Below, piece by piece: positions 19,409 through 29,362 of a DNA stretch of 64,000 nucleotides. How positions within the stretch are numbered: the stretch's first letter is position 1; every line of letters begins with the position of its first letter. Made by a program: the position numbers and the translations under genes. Location of the stretch: NCBI GenBank assembly GCA_964555705.1, contig CAZKTN010000009.1:1-64000 (forward strand), in the 5' to 3' direction. The notes under the pieces were generated by a model. That model made no database searches, was not told the DNA's origin, and saw only the letters and a list, made by a program, of their open reading frames with translations. The stretch is from ZLKRG44 sp964555705. Its GTDB lineage: Bacteria; Planctomycetota; Phycisphaerae; Phycisphaerales; SM1A02.

Positions 19409-22400
19409 GATCCGCGAGGGCATTCGCCGCCGTTGCGGCCCTGCTCGCGTGGGCGATGGCGTCTGCGCACGCTCATGCGCAGGTCACCGTCACGCTGCGG
19501 CACCAGGGCGGCGATCGTGTGGGCCGCATCGCCGCGGAGGACGGCGACGGCATCACGCTTGAGGTGCCGGGCGCACCCCCGCAGCGGGAGTTCATCCGGT
19601 GGGACATCGTCCGCTCCGTCGATGGCGGTGGCGTGGCGCCGCAGTCGCGCGCGCAGCGAATGGCGCTCGGGGAGAGCATCTGGCGAGGCAGGATCCGCCT
19701 CGACCGCGGCGACGCCGCCGCGGCGGAGCCGCTGCTCCAGGCTGCAGCGTCGTCGCTCTCGCGCGAGAGCGGTCCGCTCGCGCTCGCCGCCTGGGAGGAG
19801 CTGCTCCGTGCGCGCATTGCGCTCGGCGGCGAGCTGGCCGAGGGAGCGGTGCGTGCGCCATCGCTGCGCGCATCGGTGCGCGCGTCCGGTGACCTGCCAG
19901 TCGCGCTCCCCTCGCGCGCGGATCCGCTCGATGCGGGCACCGGACTTGTGCCATCGGCGCCGCCTGCGTGGGCCACACGGGCCGAGGCCATGCGCGCGCG
20001 CGAGGGATTCCAGTCGATCGCCGCATCCTCGCGCGACGTCGCGCTCCTGGCTGGGCTCTACGCGCAGATCGCGGCCGCCGACGCGGGCGACCCGCAGCCT
20101 CCTCCTCCGCGGGGCGCACGCCCCGTCGGATCTCCGCCTCCGCCGCGAGGCGCGCTCGCGCGCGGCGTGGAGCTCCTCGAGGCCTGGGCCGCCGCAGTAT
20201 CGAACGACGCTGAGGCGCGCAAGCGCGGTCGCGAGACGATGCGCCGCATGGCGCGCGAGCTTTCGCCTGCGATGCGTGCGTGGGCCATCTATGCGGGGGG
20301 CCGGAGCCTGGCGATGGAGGGCGACGCCAAGCAGCGTCGCATCGGCGCCACCGAGATGCTCAAGGCGGCCGCCGCCCACGGTGCGCTCGCGCCAATCCTG
20401 GTGCGTGCCGCCGAGTCGAGGGCGGCCGAGTCGCTCGAGGCTGCGGGCGACTCCGCGTCGGCCGCCATGCTGCGGGCGCATGCGGGTCCTCATCAGCAGT
20501 ACTCGGTGAGCGACATCCTCTCGTCGCCGCATCCGGCGCTCGTTGCCGGAGACGTCCGTGACCGGGAGGTCGCGCGGGTCGAGGAGGACGAGGCGCGTGC
20601 GCTCGCCGACTTCCTCGAGCGCGCAGGGCTCGACGATCTCTTCGCGCTGCGACTGGAGGAGGAGCTTGCGCGCGCCGCGAGCCCTGTGGGGGCAGGCCGG
20701 CTGTGCGATGTCCTCGAGCGGCTCTTTGCGGCCGCCAGCAGCGCGCAGCGCGTGGCTGACCTTCGGGTGCGCGTCGAGTACCTGGTGGCGCGCGACCGGC
20801 TGCCGTGCGTCCCGGCGCTGAGGCTCGCCGCCGCACGAGCGGAGTACCGGCTCGCAGGCGTCGGCATCGCGGCACTCAGGCGCGGCGACGAGCAGGCGCT
20901 GCAGGGGAGTGCGGCGCGTGACGATGCGGCGGCGCTGCTGGCGCAGTGCGCGGACGCCCTCGAGCGTCTCGAGCAGTCGCTCTCCGCAGAGCTCACGCAA
21001 CTCCGGATGAAGGCAGGGGGAAGCGACGAGGTCGCACGCACGGAGGCTCTTGCGGTATCCGACCTTGTCGCCGCGCAGCTGCTGGAGGCCCGCTACCTGC
21101 GTGCATGGAGCCAGTTCGGGATCCTGTGGATCTCCCGCGCTGGCTCGGATCCCGCGCGAGTCGCTGCGCAGGCGGACCAGCTTGTGCCCGTGTGGGCGGC
21201 GCTGCTCGAGACGGGCAAGGCATTCCCATCGCCCGAGGACGTGTCGGTCGACCTTCGCGGCGAGGAGTACTACGCGTCGAGCATCCTCGGCATGGCGGTG
21301 ACCAAGGCACTCGCTGCAGGATTGCCCGCCGCCGAGCCGTGGTTCGAGCTGCTGCGCGAGCCCGGCGTGTGGTCCGGCACCGCGGCGCTCGAGCCGTCGA
21401 TGCGGCTTGAGGCTGCGGTGGACTGCGCCGCATACGACTCCGCGGCCGCGCAGCTCCGCGACGCCACCGTCACGGTCGCCGATGACGTGATCGCAGGATG
21501 CGCGCTTCGCGCGATGCGCGAGGCGCGAGGCGAGGCCTTGCCTGCAGCGGGCGCATTCGCGCGCTCGTGCTTCGAGTCGCTCGTGGCGCGAGGATCGCTG
21601 AGCGCGGCGCAGCGGCTCGCGGCCCGCGTGCCTGCGCTCGCGCGCGGAGACGGGTTCGCGCCCCGGCTCGCGGCTGCGCTTGCGGTCGTGGTCAGGGCGC
21701 AGTCGATCCAGGACACCGAGCGCGCGAGACCGGTCTGGGAGGAGGCCGCGCGCGCCCTCTCGACGGCGCTGTCGGCGCCTGATGCGGCAGATTCGCCGAG
21801 CGCCCCCGCGGTGCGCGCTCTGCGAGGGCTGGTGCTCGCATCCGCCGGTGACCCGTGCCAGGCATCAGGCGAGCTCGCGGCCGCATCGATGCAGCTTGCC
21901 GGCGACCGCGCCGACGAGTCCGCGTGGCTCGCGGCGCGGCTGTCCGATGAGGGGCGATGCGTGCACAATGGGGTGCCCACCTCGCGCGACCTCTGGCTCG
22001 ACTACCTGCGCAGGTTCCCCGACGGTGCGCATGCCAACGGCGCAATGGTGGCACTCGCGCGGTTCGACGAGGTGCTTGATCCGGTGCTTGCGGAGCGGCT
22101 GCTTGCGGTGCCTCCGGACGATCCCGTGTCGGCTGATGCGGCCCGTGCCGCCGCCCGCATCTACTACCGGCTCGCGCGCAGCGCCGTGGGCGATGCGCGG
22201 GCGGACCCGGTTCGCAGGCTCTTCCTGATCTCGCCAAGTGCGGCAGCGAGCTGGCCTGCAGGGTGGATCGATCCGGTGGCACGCCAGCAGCTCGAGTTTG
22301 CGCTCGACCCCTCAGCGGCGCGCCTGGAGCTGGCGCGTGGGCTGCTCTCGGAGATCGCATCGCGCTACGCGCCAGGCGAGGAGCCCGAGCCCTACCGCGC

Positions 22401-23145
22401 CGAACTCGCCACGCGCAGGCTCGAGCTTGCGCTGCTTGACCGGAAGTTTGCCGAGGCAGCCTCCGAGCTCGCGCGCGTCCGGGCCACGGGCGACAAGGCA
22501 TGGCTGATGCGCGCCGATGCGCTGTTCGCGCGCGATGTCGAGACGATGCTCGCCGCCGATCCCGCAGCCGACGGCAGCGATGCCCAGTCGAGGGCCGAGG
22601 CGGCGCGCGCCCTTGTCGGCGCCCGGCGCGGCGTGCTCGAGACCGCGCGCCGCGACGGCAACCCTGAGCGGGCAGATGCCGCATCGGTCGCGCTCGCCCG
22701 TGCGCTGCTTGCGGTCGATGCCAAGGCGAACGCGGCGGAGGCGGCCGCGCTTGCGCGCGACGTGCTCGTGCGCAAGCCCACGCACCGTCCGTCGCTTGAG
22801 GTCGCCGCGGATGCCGCGATCGCAGCGGGGCAGGCTCGTGTCGCACGCGATGCGCTCGTGACGCTCATGTCGGTGCTGGCGCCGACGAGCGTGGAGCGCT
22901 CGCGGCGGCAGTGCCAGCTTGTCGAGATCCTCGCCGTGAATGACCCCGACGAGGCGCGCAAGGTGCTTGCGCAGCACCAGGTCTTCGATCCCACGTGGGG
23001 TCCAGAGCCATGGGGCGACCGGCTCAAGGCGCTCGCGCGCTCGCTCGGGATGCGGGTGGAGGACGAGCAGCCTGACGCCGGGACGCCCAGCGACGGCGTG
23101 AGGGAGTCTGGTGCGGGTGCGCCGCAGCCGGGAGGCACGCAGTGA
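19405..23145 (+). CDS. very large secreted alpha-solenoid-like protein
   Basis: A 1246-residue protein I cannot assign. A clear signal peptide (residues 1-25, ending AHAHAQ) is followed by a short beta domain (VTVTLRHQGGDRVGRIAAEDGDGITLEVPG). More than 1000 residues of Ala/Leu/Arg-rich helix pairs follow, with TPR-like spacing such as ARKVLAQHQVFDPTWGPEPWGDRL near the end. No enzyme motif is visible. It starts at GTG inside the VWA stop codon and ends inside the start of the next gene. The VWA protein, this solenoid and the next membrane protein therefore probably form one envelope assembly. That is inference from coupling. Confidence 0.75.
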   Translation: MRSARAFAAVAALLAWAMASAHAHAQVTVTLRHQGGDRVGRIAAEDGDGITLEVPGAPPQREFIRWDIVRSVDGGGVAPQSRAQRMALGESIWRGRIRLDRGDAAAAEPLLQAAASSLSRESGPLALAAWEELLRARIALGGELAEGAVRAPSLRASVRASGDLPVALPSRADPLDAGTGLVPSAPPAWATRAEAMRAREGFQSIAASSRDVALLAGLYAQIAAADAGDPQPPPPRGARPVGSPPPPRGALARGVELLEAWAAAVSNDAEARKRGRETMRRMARELSPAMRAWAIYAGGRSLAMEGDAKQRRIGATEMLKAAAAHGALAPILVRAAESRAAESLEAAGDSASAAMLRAHAGPHQQYSVSDILSSPHPALVAGDVRDREVARVEEDEARALADFLERAGLDDLFALRLEEELARAASPVGAGRLCDVLERLFAAASSAQRVADLRVRVEYLVARDRLPCVPALRLAAARAEYRLAGVGIAALRRGDEQALQGSAARDDAAALLAQCADALERLEQSLSAELTQLRMKAGGSDEVARTEALAVSDLVAAQLLEARYLRAWSQFGILWISRAGSDPARVAAQADQLVPVWAALLETGKAFPSPEDVSVDLRGEEYYASSILGMAVTKALAAGLPAAEPWFELLREPGVWSGTAALEPSMRLEAAVDCAAYDSAAAQLRDATVTVADDVIAGCALRAMREARGEALPAAGAFARSCFESLVARGSLSAAQRLAARVPALARGDGFAPRLAAALAVVVRAQSIQDTERARPVWEEAARALSTALSAPDAADSPSAPAVRALRGLVLASAGDPCQASGELAAASMQLAGDRADESAWLAARLSDEGRCVHNGVPTSRDLWLDYLRRFPDGAHANGAMVALARFDEVLDPVLAERLLAVPPDDPVSADAARAAARIYYRLARSAVGDARADPVRRLFLISPSAAASWPAGWIDPVARQQLEFALDPSAARLELARGLLSEIASRYAPGEEPEPYRAELATRRLELALLDRKFAEAASELARVRATGDKAWLMRADALFARDVETMLAADPAADGSDAQSRAEAARALVGARRGVLETARRDGNPERADAASVALARALLAVDAKANAAEAAALARDVLVRKPTHRPSLEVAADAAIAAGQARVARDALVTLMSVLAPTSVERSRRQCQLVEILAVNDPDEARKVLAQHQVFDPTWGPEPWGDRLKALARSLGMRVEDEQPDAGTPSDGVRESGAGAPQPGGTQ

Positions 23146-26071
23146 CTGACGAGCGAACAGGGCCTGATCAATCCGGCCGAGGCCGTCCGCAGTGGCCGAT
23201 GCCGCCGGGAGTGCCAGGCAGCGCGAACGCGCGCGAGGCTCGCGCGGTCGTCGGGCTGCCGCCCGATGCGAGCGACAGCGAGTTCATCGGCGCATCGCCA
23301 TCCGAGGGGCGTGATGCGCTCGTGTCCGCGGCGCGCCGCCGGCTTGAGCCTGTGCTTGCCGCGCATGGGCTCGACTCGCGCGAGTCGTGGCTCGTGGATC
23401 ACGAGCTCAAGAGCGCGCTCGGCCGACTTCTTGCGGCGGTGCCGCACGCAGCGCCAGCCGCTGCGCCNNNNNNNNNNNNNNNNNNNNNNNNNNNNNNNNN
23501 NNNNNNNNNNNNNNNNNNNNNNNNNNNNNNNNNNNNNNNNNNNNNNNNNNNNNNNNNNNNNNNNNNNCGCCAGCCGCTGCGCCGCCCGCCGCGACCGCCG
23601 CCTTCACGCCGGACCTCACGGTGGCCAAGGCGCTCTACATGCGGCGCAGTCACCTAGGCCGGGCGATGCTTGGCCTGAGCATGCAGGCGCAGCGCGCCGG
23701 TCGACCATCAGGCGCGGGTGCGCCCGCCATTGCCGCTCACGCGACCCACATGGAGGCCGACTCAAGCGCCACCTACGCCGATGCGGCCCACGCCCACGTG
23801 CATGTGCGCACCCGCTCGCGCGCACGCATCATCGCGGCCACGATCGCGGTCCTGTCCGCGATCGGTCTCGTGATCGAGATTGCCTATGTGCCGGTGCACC
23901 TCCAGCGCGCGCGCGCGAGGCAGCAGTCGGACGCGGAGACCAGCGCCTCCGCACGTCCTGCACCCGCGCCGGGGCCAGCGCCCGCGCCTCGTCCCGTGCC
24001 CGAGCCGGCGCTGCAGCCGGGTGCGGGTGCCGACGCGGAACGTTCGCGCAGTGCGGCAGCCTCGCCTCGTGGCGCAACTGGCGCACAGGCGCCGCCCGAT
24101 GCGGCAGACCGAGCTCCGACCGCACCTCGGCAGGTTCCGATCCCCTCGCCAGCGCTCCCTGCAGACCAGGTCGCTGCCGGCCAGCCGCGGCCCGCGCCGA
24201 CGGAGTCCGCGCCGCTCGATCCAAGTCTGCGCCAGCGGCTCGACCGGCTGACGGAGCAGTGGCTGGCGCGGGTCAGCTCGTCGATCGATGCGCAGCGCGC
24301 GATCGGGGACACGGATGCGGGAACCGTGCGCTGGCTCGCGCAGGCGAAGCTTCTCGAGCGCCTGATCGCGCTCGACGACATCGCGCAGCTGCTTGTCGAG
24401 GCGCGCGCCGACGACGCGGAGCCGCTCATCGACGTCATGCCGGCGGCCTGCAGCTTCAGCGCTGAGCTGCCGCCCTCCCAGGAGGAGACGTCCTCACGCG
24501 AGGATGGGCGACTCGTCGCCGACCTCTCGCGTGCGGGTGGAGGTGGCGAGTCCCGGCTGGCCGTGCTGCGCGCGTACCGCTCGCTGCCGCTCGCGCCCGG
24601 GCGCGCGGATGCCCGCGCGCTCGTGTCCGAGGCGCTCGGAGGCCCCTCGCGCAACTCGCGCGCGCTCGCGCTCGCGATCCTCCTCGAGCGCGGAGGCACG
24701 TCGGTCGCCGTGCTGGAGGCTGCGCACGCGCGCGTCGGCGAGCTGACGGCGACTCCTGCGGGACGTGCGGTGGTGGAGCAGCTTGCCGGCGAGCTGCCGG
24801 GCGGCGCTCCGATGGATGTGCAGTCGCTGCGTGCGCGGCTTGCGCGCAGGATCCTGGAGGGCCGCGGTGCGCCCATGCACCTCATCGATGCGACCGCCGA
24901 CGCGACAGCCGCGATGCTCGACCGGATGGCGCGCAGGGCGGATCCGCAGGTGGCGCCCGCCGATGTCGAGTCAAGCATCGCGACGCTTTCGCGCGCCGCA
25001 TCCCGTGACGCCGCACCTGCGCGCCTCGATGGCGCAAACGGACCGCTGCAGCGCATGGTCGCGTCCCTCTCTGCGCTTGAGGGCGCACGCATCGTGCGCA
25101 ACTACAGGAGGCTGCCCGACGAGCGCGCCCGCATCGACGCAGCGGCTGCGGTCGCCTCGAAGCGTGCGCTCGTGGCTGATTCCTCGCTCGGCCAGGCCAT
25201 CGAGTTGGCCATCGGGCTGCTGGCCCAGGACTGCATCGCACTTCGCGCGCCCGACCTTGTCCTCTCGCCCGCGGGTGCGGCGCCCTCATCCGGAGCGGGA
25301 TCGGACTCCGCGAACCCGCTGCTGCTGCCTGCGCCTGCGATGGACTCGATCGGCCGGTGGCCCGAGGCAGCGCGTGCGCTCGCCGCAGGTGACGGCGATG
25401 GGACCGACGCCGATGCGCTCGTGCGGATTGCCGAGGACGTGCAGGACTCCGCGACGGATGACGCTGGCCGCTCGGTGGCGGCGCGCCTCTACGCGCGCGC
25501 TGCGCTGGCCGGCAGCGAGGCGACCGCTGCGACCGCCGCGCGCGGGATCGCAAGCCTGGTTCCCGCCGGCGGCGCGTCAGGCGCCGCCGAGCGTCACCGA
25601 TGGGAGTCGATCGCGGCCCAGTACGCGATGGCCGACGCTGCCATGCGCGGCATCGGCCGCACGCAGCGGCGTGCCGGATCGGGCATCGATGCGGACACGG
25701 ATGCATCGTCGCGGGTGGCGCTTGCGGATGCGCTGGCGCTCTGCATCGCCGGCTACGGCCGGCAGGCAGGCGACCGCCTCCAGTCGCCGACGGTGCGCGC
25801 GCTCGCGCAGCGGATCTCGGGGGCGCTGCCCGGCGGCATCAGCGGGCTCGAGTCGCTCTGCGAGGGACGCACTCCGAGCTCCCCGCCGCTCGAGCCCAAG
25901 GTCGCGGACCAGCTCCTTGCGGTGGAGGCAGCGCTGCGCGATCCGCGCTCGACGCGCTGGTCTGATGACCTCGCGCTGCGGCGCGGTCTGCCTCTCGTGT
26001 CGGTCGACACGGCGAGCAGGGCGGCGCGCGTCCGCCTCTTTACGCCAGCGCCCGCTCCAGGTCCGCAATGA
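23142..26071 (+). CDS. large single-pass membrane protein of unknown function
   Basis: About 937 residues once the false gap is closed. Removing 100 Ns and one copy of the 16-base duplicated end leaves 2814 bases, an exact multiple of three, in one open frame. It has an N-terminal cytoplasmic region of about 190 residues and one membrane helix (IIAATIAVLSAIGLVIEIAYV, near 191-211). A Pro/Ala-rich linker follows, then a long helical domain with an internally repeated pattern (LAVLRAYRSLP...RADARALVSEA and ARIVRNYRRLP...RARIDAAAAVA). It starts at GTG overlapping the preceding stop. Its last 32 bases overlap the convergent sulfur gene. No known family was recognised. Confidence 0.75.
23468..23567. 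other. assembly gap of 100 N with duplicated contig ends
   Basis: The 16 bases before the Ns (23452-23467) and after them (23568-23583) are the same. Overlapping them restores a single open frame through the gap, so no sequence is missing. Confidence 0.92.
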
Positions 26072-27242
26072 GGTCGTCGGGATGCTCGATCCCGACCGAC
26101 AGCCGCACCAGCGAATCGTCGATGCCAAGCTGGGCGCGCTGCTCGGGTGGCACGCTCGCATGCGTCATGATCGCCGGATGCTCGATCAGGCTCTCGACTC
26201 CGCCGAGGCTCTCCGCGAGCGCGAAGAGGTGCACACGCTCAAGGAAGCGGCGAGACTCCGCGATGCCTCCCGCAAGCCACACCGTGATCATGCCACCGAA
26301 GCCTGGCCCGCCAGGCAGCCGCATCTGGCGCGCCGCCAGCGCGTGCTGCGGATGCGACGCGAGCCCGGGGTAGGTCACGCGCGTCACCTTCGCGTGCCTC
26401 TCGAGCCACTGTGCGATGCGCATCGCCGAGTCGCAGTGGCGCTCCATGCGCACTGCAAGCGTCTTGAGCCCGCGCAGCGCGAGGTACGCCTCGAAGGGGC
26501 TCATCACGGAGCCGATCGCGTTCTGCATGAAGCGCAGCCTCTCCGCGATGTCCGCGCGGCGCGTGACGAGCGCTCCGCCCACCGTGTCGCTGTGGCCGCC
26601 GACGTACTTGGTCGTCGAGTGCATCACGACATCGATGCCGTGCTCGAGCGGGCGCTGCAGCATCGGCGACGCGAAGGTGTTGTCGACGACGGAGATCGCC
26701 CCGCACGACTGCGCAACCTTCGCGAGGTGCACGATGTCCACGAGCTTGAGCGTTGGGTTGGAGGGCGTCTCGGCCCAGATCATCTTGGGTGCCTTGGCGC
26801 GCACGGCCGCCTCGATCGCGGCCGGATCCGACATGTCCACGAAGCGGATGTCGAGGCCCTGCGAGCGGCGGCGCACGCGCTGGAGCAGCCGGTTCGTGCC
26901 GCCGTAGACGTCATCCATGCACAGGATCGAGTCGCCGCAGTCGAGCAGCTCGAGGCAGGTGCCGATCGCCGCAAGGCCGCTCGCGAACGCGAACCCTCCG
27001 CAGGTGCGGTCGGTGTCCTCGGAGAGCCCGCTCGACTCGAGGCTGGCGATGCAGCGCTCGAAGGCGAAGCGCGTCACGTTATGGCTGCGCGAGTACTCGA
27101 ATCCCTTGTGGACGCCGGGGGAGTCCTGGATGAAGGTCGAGCTCGTGAAGATCGGCGGCATCACCGCACCCGTCGAGGGGTCCGGATGCTGGCCTCCGTG
27201 GATGCAGCGTGTGGCGATGTGCGCGTCGCTCGGTGTGCTCAT
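26040..27242 (-). CDS. cystathionine gamma-lyase / gamma-synthase family enzyme
   Basis: A 400-residue Cys/Met-metabolism PLP enzyme. Visible hallmarks are the N-terminal TRCIHGGQHPDPSTGAVMPPIF, the cofactor region AFASGLAAIGT, AETPSNPTLKLVDI and the Schiff-base lysine in STTKYVGGHSD. The end matches the family (SLGGVESLIEHPAIMTHAS and DDSLVRLSVGIEHPDDLI). Placed 22 bases after a cystathionine beta-synthase gene, gamma-lyase activity (cystathionine to cysteine) is the best guess; gamma-synthase cannot be excluded from sequence alone. Confidence 0.9.
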   Translation of the reverse strand: MSTPSDAHIATRCIHGGQHPDPSTGAVMPPIFTSSTFIQDSPGVHKGFEYSRSHNVTRFAFERCIASLESSGLSEDTDRTCGGFAFASGLAAIGTCLELLDCGDSILCMDDVYGGTNRLLQRVRRRSQGLDIRFVDMSDPAAIEAAVRAKAPKMIWAETPSNPTLKLVDIVHLAKVAQSCGAISVVDNTFASPMLQRPLEHGIDVVMHSTTKYVGGHSDTVGGALVTRRADIAERLRFMQNAIGSVMSPFEAYLALRGLKTLAVRMERHCDSAMRIAQWLERHAKVTRVTYPGLASHPQHALAARQMRLPGGPGFGGMITVWLAGGIAESRRFLERVHLFALAESLGGVESLIEHPAIMTHASVPPEQRAQLGIDDSLVRLSVGIEHPDDLIADLERALA

Positions 27243-27264
27243 CCGCGCGATGGTAGTCCGCGCC

Positions 27265-28665
27265 TCAGCGCGCGAGGCCCTGAGCCTGCCGGTTGCGCAG
27301 CCACGCGATCATGTCGATCTTCGTGATGATGCCGTGGAACGTGGTGCCGTCGTGCACGACGGCGACGCGGTCCGCGCGGAAGATCGGCAGCAGCTCCTCG
27401 GGGCGCGCCGAGGGGTGGATCGTCTCGAGCCGCGACGACATGAAGTCCGACACCGGCCGCGATGCGGCCGACTCATCCTGCGCGAGCGCCAGAAGCACAT
27501 CGCTCTCGTCGAGGATCCCCTTGAGCCGGTCGTCCGCGTCCACCACCGGCAGCTGGCTCGCCGAGAAGAGCTTCATGCGGCGGATCGCCAGCCCAAGCGG
27601 CGCATCAGGGGAGATCGTCCAGTCCTCGCGGTCCTCGTGCCTGCGGCTGATGAGGTCGCGCAGGTCGCCGGTGGCCTGCCGCCCGATGAATCCCTGCTCG
27701 CGCATCCAGAAGTCGTTGTACATCTTCGAGAGGTACTTGGCGCCGCTGTCGCAGATGAGCGTGACCACGCGCTTGGGCTCCACCTGCTCGCGGCAGTAGC
27801 GGAGCGCCGCGCACAGCAGCACGCCGACGCTCGAGCCCGCGAGCACGCCCTCGGTGCGCAGCAGCTCGCGCACGGTCGAGAACGCCTCCGCGTCGGTCAC
27901 CGTGTACGCGGTGTCGACGATGTCGAGGTCGAGGATCGACGGGATGAAGTCCTCGCCGATGCCCTCGACGAGCCACGAGCCCGGCTCGACCGTCTTGCCC
28001 TCGTTGACGAGCGGCGCAAGGATCGATCCCTTGGGGTCGGCGAGCACGATCGCGACCTTCGGGTCCTTCTCCTTCAGGAACTTGCCGACTCCGGCGATCG
28101 TTCCGCCCGAGCCCACGCCCGACACGAACGCGTCAATGTTGCCGTCCATCTGCGCCCAGATCTCGGGACCGGTGGTGCGGTAGTGCGCCTCCGGGTTCGC
28201 GGCGTTGCCGAACTGGTTCACGTAGAACGAGTTGGGGTCCGCGGCCGAGATCCGCTCGGCGATGTCCTGGTAGTACTCGGGATGGCCGCGTCCCACATCG
28301 GAGCGCGTCAGCACGACCTCAGCGCCCATCGCGCGCAGGTGCGAGATCTTCTCCTCGCTCATCTTGTCGGGCATCACCACCGTCAGCCTGTATCCCTTGA
28401 TCGCGGCCACCATCGCGAGCGCGATGCCGGTGTTGCCGGCGGTGGCCTCGATGATGCGGCCGCCGGGGGTGAGCTTGCCGGCGCGCTCCGCCGCCTCCAC
28501 CATGGCGATCGCGATGCGGTCCTTGATCGACTGCCCTGGGTTCTGGCTCTCGAGCTTCACGAACAGCCGGCACTTTCCGGTATCCATGCGGGTGAGCTCG
28601 AGCATCGGGGTGTTGCCGATGAGGTCGAGGAGGCTGGAGTAGACGGGCGCGGTGGTGGTCGCCAT
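27265..28665 (-). CDS. cystathionine beta-synthase
   Basis: Condenses serine and homocysteine to cystathionine. The fold-type II PLP core begins LLDLIGNTPMLELTRM. It has the cofactor lysine in PGQSIKDRIA, the loop EATAGNTGIAL and GSGGTIAGVGKFLKEK. The C-terminal 130 residues hold two CBS modules (LFSASQLPVVDADDRLKGIL and FRADRVAVVHDGTTFHGII), which bind adenosyl ligands in this family. At 466 residues this is the full regulatory form rather than a plain cysteine synthase. A TACACT hexamer ends eight bases before the ATG. The downstream gene completes reverse transsulfuration. Confidence 0.92.
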   Translation of the reverse strand: MATTTAPVYSSLLDLIGNTPMLELTRMDTGKCRLFVKLESQNPGQSIKDRIAIAMVEAAERAGKLTPGGRIIEATAGNTGIALAMVAAIKGYRLTVVMPDKMSEEKISHLRAMGAEVVLTRSDVGRGHPEYYQDIAERISAADPNSFYVNQFGNAANPEAHYRTTGPEIWAQMDGNIDAFVSGVGSGGTIAGVGKFLKEKDPKVAIVLADPKGSILAPLVNEGKTVEPGSWLVEGIGEDFIPSILDLDIVDTAYTVTDAEAFSTVRELLRTEGVLAGSSVGVLLCAALRYCREQVEPKRVVTLICDSGAKYLSKMYNDFWMREQGFIGRQATGDLRDLISRRHEDREDWTISPDAPLGLAIRRMKLFSASQLPVVDADDRLKGILDESDVLLALAQDESAASRPVSDFMSSRLETIHPSARPEELLPIFRADRVAVVHDGTTFHGIITKIDMIAWLRNRQAQGLAR

Positions 28666-28675
28666 GGGAAGCGAG

Positions 28676-28681
28676 TGTAAT
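28676..28681 (+). promoter_or_regulatory. -10 element of rsmJ, leaderless arrangement
   Basis: TGTAAT is followed by six bases and the rsmJ ATG. No good -35 was found. The same six-base distance recurs at other gene starts in the window. Confidence 0.45.
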
Positions 28682-28687
28682 TGGGCG

Positions 28688-29362
28688 ATGGACGGAGTCC
28701 CGCAGCTCTCCCGCGCGCCCGACGGATCGCTCGAGCTGCGCCTCGACGGCGAGCGTCCCGGCCGCGGCGTGGCTCCGCGGCTCGAGTCGCTTGCGCTCTC
28801 GGGGCTCTCGCGCCAGCCTCTCATCCGCGCGATGGGCAAGGCGCGGGGGCTCGTGGTGGATGCCACGGCCGGGCTCGGCGGAGATGCGTTCCTCGTTGCA
28901 GCGGCGGGGTTCGCCGTTGCGGCGCTCGAGCGCAACGCGCTCCTCGCGGAGATGCTCGCCGACGAGGTCGCGCGCGTGCGCCGTAGCGCGTCCGCGCCTC
29001 ATCGTGCAGCGGCGGAACGCATGCAGGTCACTCACGCAGACGCGATCGACGCGCTCTCGGGCGCGTCGCCGTCACGTGCGTGGGTGCGCGAGCAGCCTGT
29101 CGCCGTGCTCATGGATCCGATGTACCCGCAGGATCCCTCCGCCACTGCGCTCGCGGCGAAGCCGATCCGCGTGGTGCGCACGCTCGTCGGCGACGATCCC
29201 GACCAGCGTGCGCTCTTCGAGGCCGCGCGTGCGTGCGGCCCAGGCCGCATCGTCGTCAAGAGGCCGCACAGCGCGCCGCCGCTGGTGCCGGATCCGGACC
29301 TCGACTTTGCCGGCAAGCTCACGAGGCTTGACGTCTATCTTCGCGCAGGAGCGCTTCGATGA
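28688..29362 (+). CDS. rsmJ: 16S rRNA (guanine1516-N2)-methyltransferase
   Basis: SAM-dependent rRNA methyltransferase. The 224 residues show the RsmJ pattern: the SAM loop DATAGLGGDAFLVA, the acidic ALERN after strand 2, the catalytic LMDPMYPQDPS, and the closing block GDDPDQRALFEAA and RIVVKRPHSAPPL. It is divergent from the cystathionine beta-synthase gene, with 22 bases between the ATGs. Its stop overlaps the rsmE start (ATGA), so two rRNA methyltransferases are made together. RsmJ is best known from Gammaproteobacteria. Confidence 0.88.
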   Translation: MDGVPQLSRAPDGSLELRLDGERPGRGVAPRLESLALSGLSRQPLIRAMGKARGLVVDATAGLGGDAFLVAAAGFAVAALERNALLAEMLADEVARVRRSASAPHRAAAERMQVTHADAIDALSGASPSRAWVREQPVAVLMDPMYPQDPSATALAAKPIRVVRTLVGDDPDQRALFEAARACGPGRIVVKRPHSAPPLVPDPDLDFAGKLTRLDVYLRAGALR

